Assembly (NCBI GenBank): GCA_019358975.1
Contig: JAHHIL010000001.1
Location: 1 to 64,000 of the forward strand
Reading direction: 5' to 3'
DNA: 64,000 bases
Origin: Trichocoleus desertorum ATA4-8-CV12
GTDB taxonomy: Bacteria > Cyanobacteriota > Cyanobacteriia > FACHB-46
Shown: positions 27,605-37,142 of the stretch, piece by piece
How positions within the stretch are numbered: position 1 is the first letter of the stretch
How the letters are laid out: every line of letters begins with the position of its first letter
Notes under the pieces: generated by a model
Databases searched by the model: none
Told to the model about the DNA's origin: nothing
The model's input: only the letters and a program-made list of their open reading frames with translations
Program-made: the position numbers and the translations under genes

Positions 27605-30022
27605 ATGAAAGACCAAGCCTGGGACGAGTTTTTGAGTGAACTGCCCCTGATATTAGCAGGGCCAATTCTGCAACATACAGACTCGGAATCAGTCACAGTC
27701 TGGTTAGCCTTGAGACAGCCGTGTCAAGTAGAACTCAAGATCTACGAAACAACAGATAATGGTGAAGTCTTGGGCAATAGCCTATCCACAGGAAGCCGCT
27801 CCACTATAGCGCTAGGCAAGTTTTTGCATGTGGTTGCGGTGACCGCTCATGCTACCAAGCAGCAGATCAACAGCGATCGCATCTACGCCTATGATCTCCA
27901 GTTTCTCATGGAGGATACGAAGCTTCAGCAGACACTCCAGCAAGCTCTCTGTTCTAGCCAATTTCCGACAGTCAGTATTAGCTACTTTGCTCACCAAAAA
28001 CCCACTTTTGTTCTATCTCCCACTCAACTACAAGATCTACGCATGGTGCAGGGTTCTTGCCGCAAATCCCACGGTAATGGATTTGATGCCCTACCCATTC
28101 TCGATTGCTTGATAGAGGAAACAGCGTCGCAACCTCGATGTCGTCCTCACCAGTTGTTCCTCACCGGAGATCAAATTTACGGAGATGATGTGGCAGACCC
28201 TTTGTTATGGGTCGCTACCAATCTGGGTGATGCTCTCTTAGGTTGGGAAGAGAAGCTTCCGGTTGGGCGAAGAGAGCCAAATAATGTGGTGTATCGCATG
28301 CCCAAAGATTTACCTGCTGGGCAACGAGCCGAGATAGCAACCACGCAGGCAGGTTTCACTGCAGGATTACACCAGCAACGAACCAAGGCCAACAGTCATC
28401 TCCTGAGCCTGGGTGAGTATTATGCCTCTTATCTATTAGCTTGGTCTCCGGTCTGCTGGCCCACACCGCTCCCGACTGGAAAGGAGATGACTGGCGATCG
28501 CTCAGCCAGGAAATGTTGGGATCGCGAAGCTAGGGATATGCGGCAGTTTATCTATACTTTGTGGAAAGTGCGGCGTGCCCTTGCCAATATCCCGGTATAC
28601 ACGATCTTTGATGATCATGATGTTAGTGATGACTGGAACCTAAACCAAGCTTGGTGTCTCCGAGTATTGGGCCGCCCTCTAGGACGGCGAGCGGTGCAAA
28701 ACGCCTTGTTAGCTTATGGGGTGTTTCAAGCATGGGGGAATACGCCAGAGCAATTTATATCGGGAACATTCGGTGCAAGACTTTTGGCTGCTGCCCAAGC
28801 CTGGTCTGACTCTGAGGGAACAGATACGACTGCTTATGAGGCGATCGCTCGTTATGTTGGCATGCCCAGCCGTGACCCCCTCACAGGCTTACCTACTTTT
28901 GTCTCCGATGGACCTGTGCTGATACTAGAACGGCATCCAGAAGCGATCACCTGGCACTATACAGTCCGAAGTGCTTGCCATGAAGTATTGGTGCTAGATA
29001 CACGCACTTGGCGGGGTTATCCAGCAGACCAAAAAGCGATCGCTCCACCCATGCTGCTTTCTCCTCAAGCCTTTGAGCGACAACTCACTATTCCGCTCCG
29101 AGCCACAGCTCAGCAAGAAGAGAATTACTCACAGATCCAGGCTACGTTCATCATTGCTCCAACCAATGTGTTTGGGATGAAAGTGATTGATCAGATTCAT
29201 CAATGGCAGTTAAGCAAGAATAAGGTATTTGCTACAGATGTAGGCGATGCTTGGAACATCCACACTGAAGCTCTGGCGCAACTTCTCACTACTTTGTTTG
29301 CTCAACGCCAACAGGTGATCGTGATGTCTGGGGATATCCATTACAGCTCTGTGGTGCGTCTCTCTCGTCAAAGCCATTTACCCTCTGCTGACCCCGCCTC
29401 TGTCTTGGTGCAATTGACCTGTAGTGCACTAAAGAATGAAGAACCCCTGACTCGGCTGATTCACACGCGGTTGAAGGGTTGGCTGCTGCCAGAAAAGGCT
29501 CGTTATTGGATAGGGTGGAGCAAGTCACCTGATATGGTAGAACTCTCAGCCAAACAGTTGCCCCATCTTCGCCGTGGAACTTTCTCTCTCTCTAAGAAAG
29601 GTTCTGGAAAAGCGATCGCATCTCTCCAAGCAGATAACTTCCCCTCTACGCAACCTGATTGGAGTTGTGCTTTGGAATGGATGCCCCGAGATCAAACACG
29701 GGTTTCTCCTTTTGGGGTTGAGGTGTCGTGGTTGCTACCTCCTTGGAGACGAGCTAGAAACGCCAAACACCGATGGCTGCAACCTTTCCTGATTTGGAGA
29801 TCTCGCTGGTTCCAAGATGGACGAGAAGTGGTGGGACTAAACAATTTGGCGCTGATCCGGTTTGAAGCAACCAGTGGCAGTGAACCTAATGTGATCGCGC
29901 AGTATGTCTATTGGTTCTCGCCTTGGTCCCCCACCCAACTTGTTTACAGCCGCTTTGTTAGCTCCCTTACCCCAAATCAAGCATTGTTGGCAAAGATGCA
30001 GCCTAAACACCATCCTAAATAG
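27605..30022 (+). CDS. PhoD-like metallophosphatase, large cyanobacterial form
   Basis: An 805-residue protein with PhoD-type metal-binding motifs in order: GDQIYGDDVADPL near 187-199, IFDDHDVSDDWN near 335-346, and MSGDIHYSS near 575-583. A beta-sandwich-like N-terminal domain (about 15-140) precedes the phosphatase core. No signal peptide is evident: the N-terminus MKDQAWDEFLSELP is polar, unlike secreted Tat-type PhoD. Probably a cytoplasmic or otherwise exported phosphodiesterase or phosphatase. The C-terminal about 170 residues are variable and Trp-rich. Confidence 0.82.
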   Translation: MKDQAWDEFLSELPLILAGPILQHTDSESVTVWLALRQPCQVELKIYETTDNGEVLGNSLSTGSRSTIALGKFLHVVAVTAHATKQQINSDRIYAYDLQFLMEDTKLQQTLQQALCSSQFPTVSISYFAHQKPTFVLSPTQLQDLRMVQGSCRKSHGNGFDALPILDCLIEETASQPRCRPHQLFLTGDQIYGDDVADPLLWVATNLGDALLGWEEKLPVGRREPNNVVYRMPKDLPAGQRAEIATTQAGFTAGLHQQRTKANSHLLSLGEYYASYLLAWSPVCWPTPLPTGKEMTGDRSARKCWDREARDMRQFIYTLWKVRRALANIPVYTIFDDHDVSDDWNLNQAWCLRVLGRPLGRRAVQNALLAYGVFQAWGNTPEQFISGTFGARLLAAAQAWSDSEGTDTTAYEAIARYVGMPSRDPLTGLPTFVSDGPVLILERHPEAITWHYTVRSACHEVLVLDTRTWRGYPADQKAIAPPMLLSPQAFERQLTIPLRATAQQEENYSQIQATFIIAPTNVFGMKVIDQIHQWQLSKNKVFATDVGDAWNIHTEALAQLLTTLFAQRQQVIVMSGDIHYSSVVRLSRQSHLPSADPASVLVQLTCSALKNEEPLTRLIHTRLKGWLLPEKARYWIGWSKSPDMVELSAKQLPHLRRGTFSLSKKGSGKAIASLQADNFPSTQPDWSCALEWMPRDQTRVSPFGVEVSWLLPPWRRARNAKHRWLQPFLIWRSRWFQDGREVVGLNNLALIRFEATSGSEPNVIAQYVYWFSPWSPTQLVYSRFVSSLTPNQALLAKMQPKHHPK

Positions 30023-30095
30023 CGCAAGGAGTTATCAATCGCTCAACTGCCTACTGATGCTAGGCTAGCTCTCAGCGTTAGTTCTTCCAAGCAAT

Positions 30096-30665
30096 GTGAA
30101 CAACATCTACTATCGTTTGGTGAGTCGAGTTGTAAAACCAGCCAATGGTTTTGCTGCTGCAATAGAGCAAGAGATGCTTGTCTATGGAGCCCGTCGTCCT
30201 GGATTTCCCTTGCCCTCGGTTCCCCGGATCTTTGTAGATGAATGGCTGACTTTTATGCTCACTCAAGAGATTCGACGCGTTGTCTGTCTATTGCCCCAGC
30301 ATCAACTATCTTCCTATAACCAGCTCTTAGACTTTTATCACCAGGCCTTTGGTGTTGATAAAGTTTGCTGGGCACCAATTAAAGACTTTCATTTTGCGGA
30401 TGCCCTAACTTTAACCGACTTGGTCTTACCCTTCCTAGCAGAAGCTGAACGCATGCAGGAAAAAACGGTAGTCCATTGCTCTGGTGGCATTGGGCGAACT
30501 GGGCATGTATTAGCAGCTTGGTTAGTCAGCTTTCGGGGCCTGTCCAATGTTGAAGCGATTGCTGCAGTTAAACGAAGCGGGCGCAACGCCCAAGAAGCGG
30601 GTAATCAAGGTTTAGATGAACTACTAAATATTTGTCGAAATAAGTTTGCTCAAGAGTCTATCTAG
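30096..30665 (+). CDS. Dual-specificity-type protein tyrosine phosphatase
   Basis: A 189-residue protein with the cysteine phosphatase signature CX5R as VVHCSGGIGRTGHVLAAWL near 145-163, plus an upstream conserved Asp within the IKDFHFAD region that may act as general acid. The start is GTG at 30096; an ATG two bases earlier is out of frame. It follows the PhoD-like gene at 73 bp on the same strand. Substrate unknown, though the Ser/Thr kinase at 3.1 kb shows that protein phosphorylation is used in this organism. Confidence 0.82.
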   Translation: MNNIYYRLVSRVVKPANGFAAAIEQEMLVYGARRPGFPLPSVPRIFVDEWLTFMLTQEIRRVVCLLPQHQLSSYNQLLDFYHQAFGVDKVCWAPIKDFHFADALTLTDLVLPFLAEAERMQEKTVVHCSGGIGRTGHVLAAWLVSFRGLSNVEAIAAVKRSGRNAQEAGNQGLDELLNICRNKFAQESI

Positions 30666-30848
30666 TCTCAAATACTGCTTTACCACATGCAGGTTTAGTC
30701 ACTAAAGGCGAGCTTGTGAGCCGTCATGCAATATGACAGGTATGGTGCCTACCAACAGGGAGAAGACAGCGCTGGGAGTTAAGTGTTAGAACGCTACAAG
30801 CATTCATCGCTCAAAAGGCGACCATAACTCTGTATCAAGGTTCTCCCG

Positions 30849-32495
30849 GTGCTAGTGACGCTGAATCGGTATTTAACTGCTCTCTCTCGGTCACTTAGAA
30901 CGGTTGGAGTGGCGATCGCGTTAATCTGCCTACTGGTGCTGAGCCCAACTTTAGCTCAGGCGCAATCTGCGGACAAAGCGCCTGTCGTTCTAGATGGTCG
31001 CACCATCTTTCGCGTTAGTGCTTCGGGAGACTTTAGCGCTAATGACCGAGCCGATTTGATTAACTTGCAACTGCGGGAAGTGGTTCAGAACCCAGAGCCA
31101 GCCCTGGTCAAGGTAGAAGAGCGAAATCAATTACCGACCATTGTGGTGAACGATCGCTATCTGTTGACGGTGACTAGCCGAGATACAGTTTTGGCTCATA
31201 CCCCAATGGACCAAGCCCTAATTTGGGCAGAACAAATTCAAGCATTAGTGCAGGAGTCACAAACCGAACGCGGCAGCCAGTTTGTTCGGAAGGCAATGTT
31301 GATGGCAGCTAGTGTTTTGCTCACTGCCTTTGCCATCCATCTGTTGCTAGGGCGTTTCTGGCATTACTCCCTGCGTCCAGGATTCCAGCGCTGGTTTCCC
31401 GCGACTACTGCCCATGAAGGACAGCCTCATTTGCTCGATCTGTTTCTGTATCTAAGTTTGGCGATCGCGCGGGCAGTTCTGTGGATCGGGTCAGCATTTT
31501 ATGTCATGAACCTGTTTCCAGTGTCTCGGCAGTGGAGCTACGGCGCACTCAATACCTTGCTAACGAGTTTTACGGCTCCCATCATCACTTTGGGCAGGCA
31601 AGCCTACTCGATTATTGATTTGCTGGTTCTCGCAGGTTTGCTATTAGGGTTGATAGGTCTTGCTGGAGCGCTGACCAATGTTTTGCGATCGCGGATTCTC
31701 AGTGTATCTGGCATCAATCGCAGTGCTCAAGAAGCAGTTGCGATCATCACCAAATACACGCTGATTTTCATTGGCTCTATTGTGCTGCTGCAAATTTGGG
31801 GTTTGGACATCACCTCATTGGCGATCGTGGCTAGCGCCCTAGGGGTAGGGATTGGCTTTGGCTTTCAGGATATTGCTAAGAACTTTGGTAGTGGTGTGGT
31901 GTTGCTGTTTGAGCGACCTGTACAAGTCGGTGACTTTATAGAAGTAGGAGAATATGAGGGCACGATTGAACGGATTGGAGCCCGCAGCACCATTATCCGT
32001 ACACTTGACCAAACTTCTATTATTGTCCCGAACTCTCGGCTGTTAGAAGGAGAAGTCAAGAACTGGACCTACCATAGCTCCGTCGCGCGTTTGCATTTGC
32101 CTGTGCATGTGGCTTACCAGTCTGACCCAAATGTGGTGCGTTCTGTGTTGCTAGAAGCAGCGAAGGCTCATCGGGATGTCTTAAATGTGCCAGCGCCTCA
32201 GGTTTGGTTTAAAGGGTTTGGTGAATCTGCGCTGAATTTTGAGTTGCTAGTTTGGACGGCGGAGCCTAGCAAACAGTATTTTTTGAAGAGTGAGCTTTAC
32301 TTCCGGATGGAAGCTTCATTAAAGCAACGCCAGATTGAGATTCCCGTGCCGCAACGCGATTTACATATCCGTTCTGGAGCACTAGAACTTTCTCCCCAAC
32401 TCCAAAAAGCGATTCTCCAGCTGTCCGCTAAGTTACAAGTAGAGGCTCTCAACGAACCTGATTCTGCAAAGAAGTCAATGAATAGAGAACAATAA
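30849..32495 (+). CDS. MscS-family mechanosensitive channel with signal peptide
   Basis: A 548-residue membrane protein starting with GTG. A signal peptide (about 1-38, cleavage near AQAQS) is followed by a periplasmic region of about 110 residues, then several membrane helices (about 150-325). The pore helix and beta domain carry the MscS landmarks ALGVGIGFGFQDIAKNFGSG and ERPVQVGDFIEVGEYEGTIERIG. Channels of this class release ions on osmotic downshock. It is distinct from the two shorter MscS-like genes at 61.5-63.7 kb. A small secreted-protein gene follows at about 20 bp. Confidence 0.88.
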   Translation: MLVTLNRYLTALSRSLRTVGVAIALICLLVLSPTLAQAQSADKAPVVLDGRTIFRVSASGDFSANDRADLINLQLREVVQNPEPALVKVEERNQLPTIVVNDRYLLTVTSRDTVLAHTPMDQALIWAEQIQALVQESQTERGSQFVRKAMLMAASVLLTAFAIHLLLGRFWHYSLRPGFQRWFPATTAHEGQPHLLDLFLYLSLAIARAVLWIGSAFYVMNLFPVSRQWSYGALNTLLTSFTAPIITLGRQAYSIIDLLVLAGLLLGLIGLAGALTNVLRSRILSVSGINRSAQEAVAIITKYTLIFIGSIVLLQIWGLDITSLAIVASALGVGIGFGFQDIAKNFGSGVVLLFERPVQVGDFIEVGEYEGTIERIGARSTIIRTLDQTSIIVPNSRLLEGEVKNWTYHSSVARLHLPVHVAYQSDPNVVRSVLLEAAKAHRDVLNVPAPQVWFKGFGESALNFELLVWTAEPSKQYFLKSELYFRMEASLKQRQIEIPVPQRDLHIRSGALELSPQLQKAILQLSAKLQVEALNEPDSAKKSMNREQ

Positions 32496-32515
32496 CCCTA
32501 TTAGAAGGATCAGTG

Positions 32516-32983
32516 ATGTGTTTCTCTCCAATTCAGCGGATATTGGTTCGCATTATCGCAACGTTGGGTCTCCTTGTTGCTCTAGTGTTGGCTCAACCCA
32601 CTGTGGTTAGCGCTGCAACGGTTAGCGCTGCAACTAACCCGCTCTACATCAATGCGATCTTGACTGAACCCTCGACTCGCTTAGGCCAGCAGCCCAAGGT
32701 GGTTCAGACCTATGGCAACCGGGGACCCAATCCCCTAGCTAATGTCAATGCGTTCTGCGAATATTCCCCACTCAGCGCTGCCTGGGCGATCGCCCTCAAC
32801 TTTGATGTGATTGACCGTCCTCAACAGATAATTCCGGGCCAAAATACCAACCGTGAGTCGGCAATCCGTACGGTTACACCTGGCCAGGTGCGAGTTGTGT
32901 GCCAAGTGAGTGGCCGAGATGCAGTGACAAATGAAGAGTTTACCGCTTTCAGCCGACCCTTGGTTCTCACAGTCAACCCATAG
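32516..32983 (+). CDS. Secreted hypothetical protein
   Basis: A 155-residue protein with a clear signal peptide (IIATLGLLVALVLAQPTVVSAA, cleavage near residue 34). An exact 15-bp tandem duplication encodes VSAATVSAAT at the cleavage region. The mature part looks beta-rich, with two cysteines in FCEYS and VVCQVSG that could form a disulfide. I do not recognise a family. The ATG at 32516 is chosen because AAGGA lies six bases upstream; a GTG at 32513 is adjacent. It probably shares a transcript with the MscS gene. Confidence 0.7.
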   Translation: MCFSPIQRILVRIIATLGLLVALVLAQPTVVSAATVSAATNPLYINAILTEPSTRLGQQPKVVQTYGNRGPNPLANVNAFCEYSPLSAAWAIALNFDVIDRPQQIIPGQNTNRESAIRTVTPGQVRVVCQVSGRDAVTNEEFTAFSRPLVLTVNP

Positions 32984-33042
32984 TTAGAACTTGGGCGATC
33001 GCTTAAGCTGGTAGCATCGCAAGCTGCAAAAGTGGGCTAGCA

Positions 33043-33671
33043 ATGGTTCAAACAATTCCTATCTCTGAAAACATTACGACTCTAAACCAGGTACAGGCCA
33101 GATTAATCTTAGGCGCACTGAAAATGAGCAGTTTTTTACAGAGTGGTTCGCGGATTCACCTCCCCTGACTGACCAAGAGAAAGAACTGCTCGATCGCATT
33201 AAGCGTAAGTATGTTTATCAGAGAGCCGATGGTTTCTTGACAGAAGAGACGATCAAATTGGTTTTGCTGTCTCCGTTGCTAGATCTAGCGGGCTTCTATG
33301 AGGCTCCCTTTCGGTTTCAAGCAGAAACTCCAATCGAAATTGCGATCGCTGACCAGGATGAAGTTTTGCGAGGGCGAATTGATGCATTGGCCGTACAAAA
33401 CCAATTTTGGGTTTTAGTGATTGAGTCTAAACGCACCACGTTTGATCTAGAGATTGCTATCCCTCAAGCTCTCGCTTACATGATGGCTAACCCCCATCCA
33501 GAAAAGCCTCTATTTGGCTTAGTCACAAATGGTGGCAGCTTCGCCTTCGTTGAGTTGGCTCAAGGGGAATATGATCTCTCGGATGTCTTCTCGCTCCTAC
33601 CACGTCAGAACAAACTCTATGAGGTTTTCAGCATTCTGAAGCGAATTGGTACGTTGATCTCTCAAGTGTGA
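33043..33671 (+). pseudogene. Frameshifted HSDR_N-type restriction-endonuclease-like gene
   Basis: The 5' part reads MVQTIPISENITTLNQVQAR from an ATG at 33043, then goes out of frame. From about 33105 another frame continues NLRRTENEQFFTEWFADSPP and runs to the stop at 33671. Adding one T in GATTAATCTT restores one continuous protein of about 209 residues. The product resembles stand-alone N-terminal domains of type I restriction subunit R, with PD-(D/E)xK-like residues in GRIDALAVQNQFWVLVIESK. Either a real disruption or a homopolymer sequencing error (TTT read as TT). Confidence 0.7.
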
Positions 33672-33815
33672 CAAGCGATCGCCCTTATTGCAGTCATACT
33701 GCTCAACATACGGTTACATCCGCTCTGCTTCAAAGTGCTGATCCACAAGTTCAAGCTGTCGGTGTGGCTATGCAACAGAATCTGGAAGGCAATCAGTAAT
33801 CACAGACGTTGGTTG

Positions 33816-33844
33816 AGGTGTAGAACAGAAGTTGCTCTACACCT
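33816..33844 (-). terminator. Hairpin after the 33.9-kb hypothetical gene
   Basis: AGGTGTAGA (33816-33824) pairs perfectly with TCTACACCT (33836-33844) around an 11-nt loop, 11 bp beyond the leftward stop at 33856. No T-run follows, so termination is inferred from position. Confidence 0.45.
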
Positions 33845-33855
33845 AGAAAGAGACG

Positions 33856-34302
33856 TTAGCGCTTCTTCAGGTCGCGGGCCATGTTGCGGAACAGATCCAT
33901 GCTGGTGTCGGTGCTGCGGCGTGCTGCGATCGCATCATTGTTGAGAATGGCTGACTCCGGTTGAGCCGCCGGAGCAGGGTTGGCAATCTCTATTTGAGCT
34001 TGAGACAGTTGTAGCTTGTTCTCTAAAGAGGAGATTTCAGACACGATCTCCCTAACATTACCCCCTGCAGTTTTAGGGAAAGTACGGCGAACTTTCATCG
34101 CCTTCCGCATGTACTCGACATTACCCCAGCTCTTAGCTTCGTCATCATTGAGGAAGAAGGCTTTAGATGTGGGTGCAGGCTGGCTAGCTGTGCTCTTGAT
34201 AGCAGCACCAGCATCATTATTGCTTGCACCATTAGTGGACTCTAGGGTGGAATCTTCAGCCTTTGCTTTAGCACCAAAGAAACCGCGAATAAATCCAGTC
34301 AT
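33856..34302 (-). CDS. Conserved cyanobacterial hypothetical protein
   Basis: A 148-residue protein starting MTGFIRGFFGAKAKAED. The ATG at 34302 is chosen because the 62 codons upstream look unlike the rest and AAGAAGG precedes it closely. Notable stretches are SWGNVEYMRKAMKVRRTFPKT (central, basic) and a helical SEISSLENKLQLSQAQIE. The C-terminus STDTSMDLFRNMARDLKKR is also found as a decayed copy at 26.1 kb. No membrane segment or catalytic motif. The conserved block suggests a small regulator or scaffold, which is inference. Confidence 0.72.
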   Translation of the reverse strand: MTGFIRGFFGAKAKAEDSTLESTNGASNNDAGAAIKSTASQPAPTSKAFFLNDDEAKSWGNVEYMRKAMKVRRTFPKTAGGNVREIVSEISSLENKLQLSQAQIEIANPAPAAQPESAILNNDAIAARRSTDTSMDLFRNMARDLKKR

Positions 34303-34811
34303 TGCCTTCTTGTACCCTTTTTGCCTAAATATTACAGCACGTAACACATTATCAAAATTCTTATAGTTCTGCTGAGATCCCAGAAAAAAACTGTTAGCCG
34401 AAAGCTGGCCTGGAGGTTGGGGCTCAGGCGATCGCACGACTTTCTGCAAAACTTCAAGCGATTCCTTGGGGCTAAGCGTTCGGAGCAAAGACCAATTGGT
34501 GTAGAAAGCTACTGCCTACCGTTGGCAGGAAGGATCATACGGTTACTCAAGATACAAAGTGTGGCTCAGTATTAAATGAAATGTCAATTTTTTTGCAATA
34601 CTGTCAGAATGACAGCTCTTTGTAGGTAGAGTTGCTCAGTTTCGGGCGGCAACTTTAATTTTTCTAACGTTTTACGCTTTTGGGGTAATTGCTCTTGAAA
34701 TTATGGGCTAAGCGCATAAGAAACAAGACCCAACCTATTGAGTGACGTGAAAAGAACCTAACTAAAACTCCATAGGCTCAAAGTTCAAAATACTAATTCA
34801 ATAACCCCAAA
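34303..34811. other. Divergent intergenic region
   Basis: About 500 bp between the hypothetical gene (leftward) and the LuxR-type regulator (rightward). A leftward frame continues to 34488 but I think it is upstream non-coding. No RNA gene or strong hairpin seen. Confidence 0.45.
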
Positions 34812-35420
34812 ATGAACAGTTTAATCAATGCCCCTGAAAGAACTGATCGATCCCTTCAAGTTTTAGACCGCCGACTTACCTCAGGATTAAAACCCGCTTT
34901 ATTACAAGAAGCCATTGAATGCTTTATGGATGGCATTTTGCTCTTGACACCTACTGGTGATTGGGTGCATGGCAATTATTATGCCCGCCAAGTTTGTGGT
35001 CAGCTAACCCAGAGCTTGGCTCAACTTCAGCGTGTCCCCCAGCAAATTTGGCGGGTTTGCGAAGTTTTAGTGAAAAATCAACAGCGAAGCAGCTCAAACT
35101 CGGTCGTAGAGTCAGAAATTACGACACCTAATTTCAATACCATTCGAGTGCGAGCTAGCTGGCTATCAGCTGAGAACAGTGAATCCCCATTTCTATTAGT
35201 CACCCTCGAAGATCGACATCAATCGATGCATAATAAAGCGATCGCCGAGGTGCAACAATATCGTCTGACCCCACGAGAAGCAGAAGTTTGGTTACTGTAT
35301 CAAGACAACTATTCCTATAAGAAAATTGCCACAAAGCTATACATCACAGTCAACACTGTGAAGCGACATATGAAAAGTATTCATGCAAAAAGGAAAGGGG
35401 TGTTGGAAATAGAATCCTAG
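34812..35420 (+). CDS. LuxR/GerE-type transcriptional regulator with PAS-like N-terminus
   Basis: A 202-residue regulator. The C-terminal helix-turn-helix (about 150-195) follows the LuxR pattern: LTPREAEVWLLYQDNYSYKK, then IATKLYITVNTVKRHMKSIH. The N-terminal 120 residues have PAS-like features (AIECFMDGILLLTPTGDWVH) but no receiver domain. It therefore probably senses a small molecule or a partner rather than phosphorylation. It is convergent with ccmO, with 28 bp between the stops, so physical linkage to the carboxysome operon does not by itself imply control of it. Confidence 0.82.
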   Translation: MNSLINAPERTDRSLQVLDRRLTSGLKPALLQEAIECFMDGILLLTPTGDWVHGNYYARQVCGQLTQSLAQLQRVPQQIWRVCEVLVKNQQRSSSNSVVESEITTPNFNTIRVRASWLSAENSESPFLLVTLEDRHQSMHNKAIAEVQQYRLTPREAEVWLLYQDNYSYKKIATKLYITVNTVKRHMKSIHAKRKGVLEIES

Positions 35421-35448
35421 CGGGCGATCGCTCTCAAAAATAAGTCAG

Positions 35449-36288
35449 CTAGAGTTCTTCTAACCGCTTCGGTAATTTTTGCAGATCTGGGAGTTCTAAC
35501 AACTCTGGTTCAGCTACTTGGGCTGGGAGGGCTAGAGGTTGGACAGTTGATCGCTCTAGCTCAACCAGTTCCTTCTCTTCTTCCTGGACTGGAATTGAGA
35601 TCAAGATTGGTAAAGGATCGGGTTTTTTCTCAATCCAACAGGCTGCTGTCGGTAGGGTCGCTTCTAGGTCATCTAAGGGTCGAGGAATCACCATAACGGC
35701 GTGCAATTCTCCGATCCGTTCGGCTTCTTGCATACCAATCTCAACTGCAATCACCACGTCTGCCACAGAGCCGCGAATAATGGCAGTACAAAGGCCAGCT
35801 CCCGTTTTCTCATAGGCAGCCAACTGCACATCCGCCGACTTCAGCATGGCATCTGCTGCACCGACCATCGCCGGAAACCCTCTTGTTTCCAGCAGACCCA
35901 CTGCTAAGTTACTCAGACGGCTTTGAGAATTTTCGAGAGCTAACTCGGCTAATCGAGTGCCAATGGGCAATACGGCCTCTAGGTTGGGAAGGGGACGAGG
36001 AATGATCACGGCAGATACTAGTTCCCCAAACTTCTCCGCCGTTTCTGCCCCCATCTCTACCGCAAGACGCACGTCTGCAATTCTGCCCCGCACGACCGCA
36101 GTACAGTAGCCCCCACCCGTTTTCTCATAACCAATTAATGTGACACCCGCAGACTTGAGCATCATATCGGCGGTGCCAACAATGGCTGGAAAACTCCGGG
36201 TGGAAACGAGGCCAAGTGCGCTTTCTTTGAGGCTTTGGATGCGACGGAGCCGTTCAGAGGTAGGAGAATTGTTCGGAGGTGTCATCAT
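35449..36288 (-). CDS. ccmO: Carboxysome shell protein CcmO, tandem BMC domains
   Basis: A 279-residue shell protein with two bacterial-microcompartment domains (about 25-105 and 127-210). Both contain the BMC signature (GVTLIGYEKTGGGYCTAVVRG and VQLAAYEKTGAGLCTAIIRG). CcmO forms pseudo-hexameric trimers needed for beta-carboxysome shell formation. The last about 60 residues are Glu/Leu/Pro-rich. Two adjacent ATG codons open the frame. Last gene of the leftward ccmK2-K1-L-M-N-O order, 100 bp behind ccmN. Confidence 0.95.
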   Translation of the reverse strand: MMTPPNNSPTSERLRRIQSLKESALGLVSTRSFPAIVGTADMMLKSAGVTLIGYEKTGGGYCTAVVRGRIADVRLAVEMGAETAEKFGELVSAVIIPRPLPNLEAVLPIGTRLAELALENSQSRLSNLAVGLLETRGFPAMVGAADAMLKSADVQLAAYEKTGAGLCTAIIRGSVADVVIAVEIGMQEAERIGELHAVMVIPRPLDDLEATLPTAACWIEKKPDPLPILISIPVQEEEKELVELERSTVQPLALPAQVAEPELLELPDLQKLPKRLEEL

Positions 36289-36388
36289 CTAAAACCTTAA
36301 TCAGAACCTGTGGAAGCAGAAGATTCGGGCAATGATTCTTCCTTAAATTGTAGAAGTCGTTAGCCGAATTCTTCGCCCTCCTTAGGCA

Positions 36389-37057
36389 TCATTCGCTTAA
36401 ATCATCATTATTAATCGGTTGATTTAGCGCTTGTCGATGGGGTAAGAGCGTTCCCAACAATCGATTGAGATAAGCCTGCCCATAAACTTGGGTTGGCGCT
36501 GCCTCCGGAGATTTTGTTGCTAAGGCTGACTGATCTGAGGTTGGCTTTGGCGTTGCCTCTGAGGTTGCCTCTGAGGTTACTTGTGATGGTGTCGTTGTTT
36601 GAGCTGGGGTCGATGTAGCCGCTGGAGTAGCGACAGGCTGAGAGTTAGCCGTAGGTTCAGAAGTTGTTTTAGCATTGGCTTCTAAACCATTTTCCAAGGC
36701 TACTTGACGGCTCGAATCTCCATACAAAGAGCCAGAGGGTATCAACTGCCCTGCCTCAATCTCACAATTGAAGAGGGTAGCGGAGGAACCGATGCAAGCA
36801 TTCGCGCCAATGGTCACTTCACCAATGACTAGAACACCTGCACCTAAGTTCACTCCTTCGCGCAGCTCTAAAGTTCCTTCGTAAGCATGCAGGACGCTGC
36901 CCATCCCAATGCATACGCCTGCATTAATGATGATCCGGCTGTTGGGTTCTGCTTGAATGAGCACGCCCGGTGCGATCGCAACACCTGAATGAATTGTCAC
37001 GTCACCCCGTACATAAGTTTCAGGATTCGCAGGGGGGTGAAGTGGTGGCAAAGACAT
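36389..37057 (-). CDS. ccmN: Carboxysome assembly protein CcmN
   Basis: An adaptor that bridges the CcmM-Rubisco core and the shell. Residues about 10-125 form a left-handed beta-helix of hexapeptide repeats (GVAIAPGVLIQAEPNSRIII, VIGEVTIGANACIGS). A Thr/Ser/Pro/Ala-rich linker follows, then a C-terminal amphipathic encapsulation peptide (VYGQAYLNRLLGTLLPHR) that docks to CcmK shell proteins. The ATG at 37057 (MSLPPLHPPANPETY) is chosen, with GAGG upstream; a TTG at 37081 would add eight residues. Confidence 0.95.
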   Translation of the reverse strand: MSLPPLHPPANPETYVRGDVTIHSGVAIAPGVLIQAEPNSRIIINAGVCIGMGSVLHAYEGTLELREGVNLGAGVLVIGEVTIGANACIGSSATLFNCEIEAGQLIPSGSLYGDSSRQVALENGLEANAKTTSEPTANSQPVATPAATSTPAQTTTPSQVTSEATSEATPKPTSDQSALATKSPEAAPTQVYGQAYLNRLLGTLLPHRQALNQPINNDDLSE

Positions 37058-37142
37058 GAGCGTGGGCACCTCTAGAGTCAAACAAGAATCGGCTGTACTA
37101 GGTGACCTTGACAGATCAGAACCTCCACCAGAATTTACATCA

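Noticed and set aside
34303-34488. 62-codon N-terminal extension of the 33.9-kb hypothetical
   Set aside because: Composition differs from the rest, and the internal ATG with AAGAAGG begins a family-like sequence.
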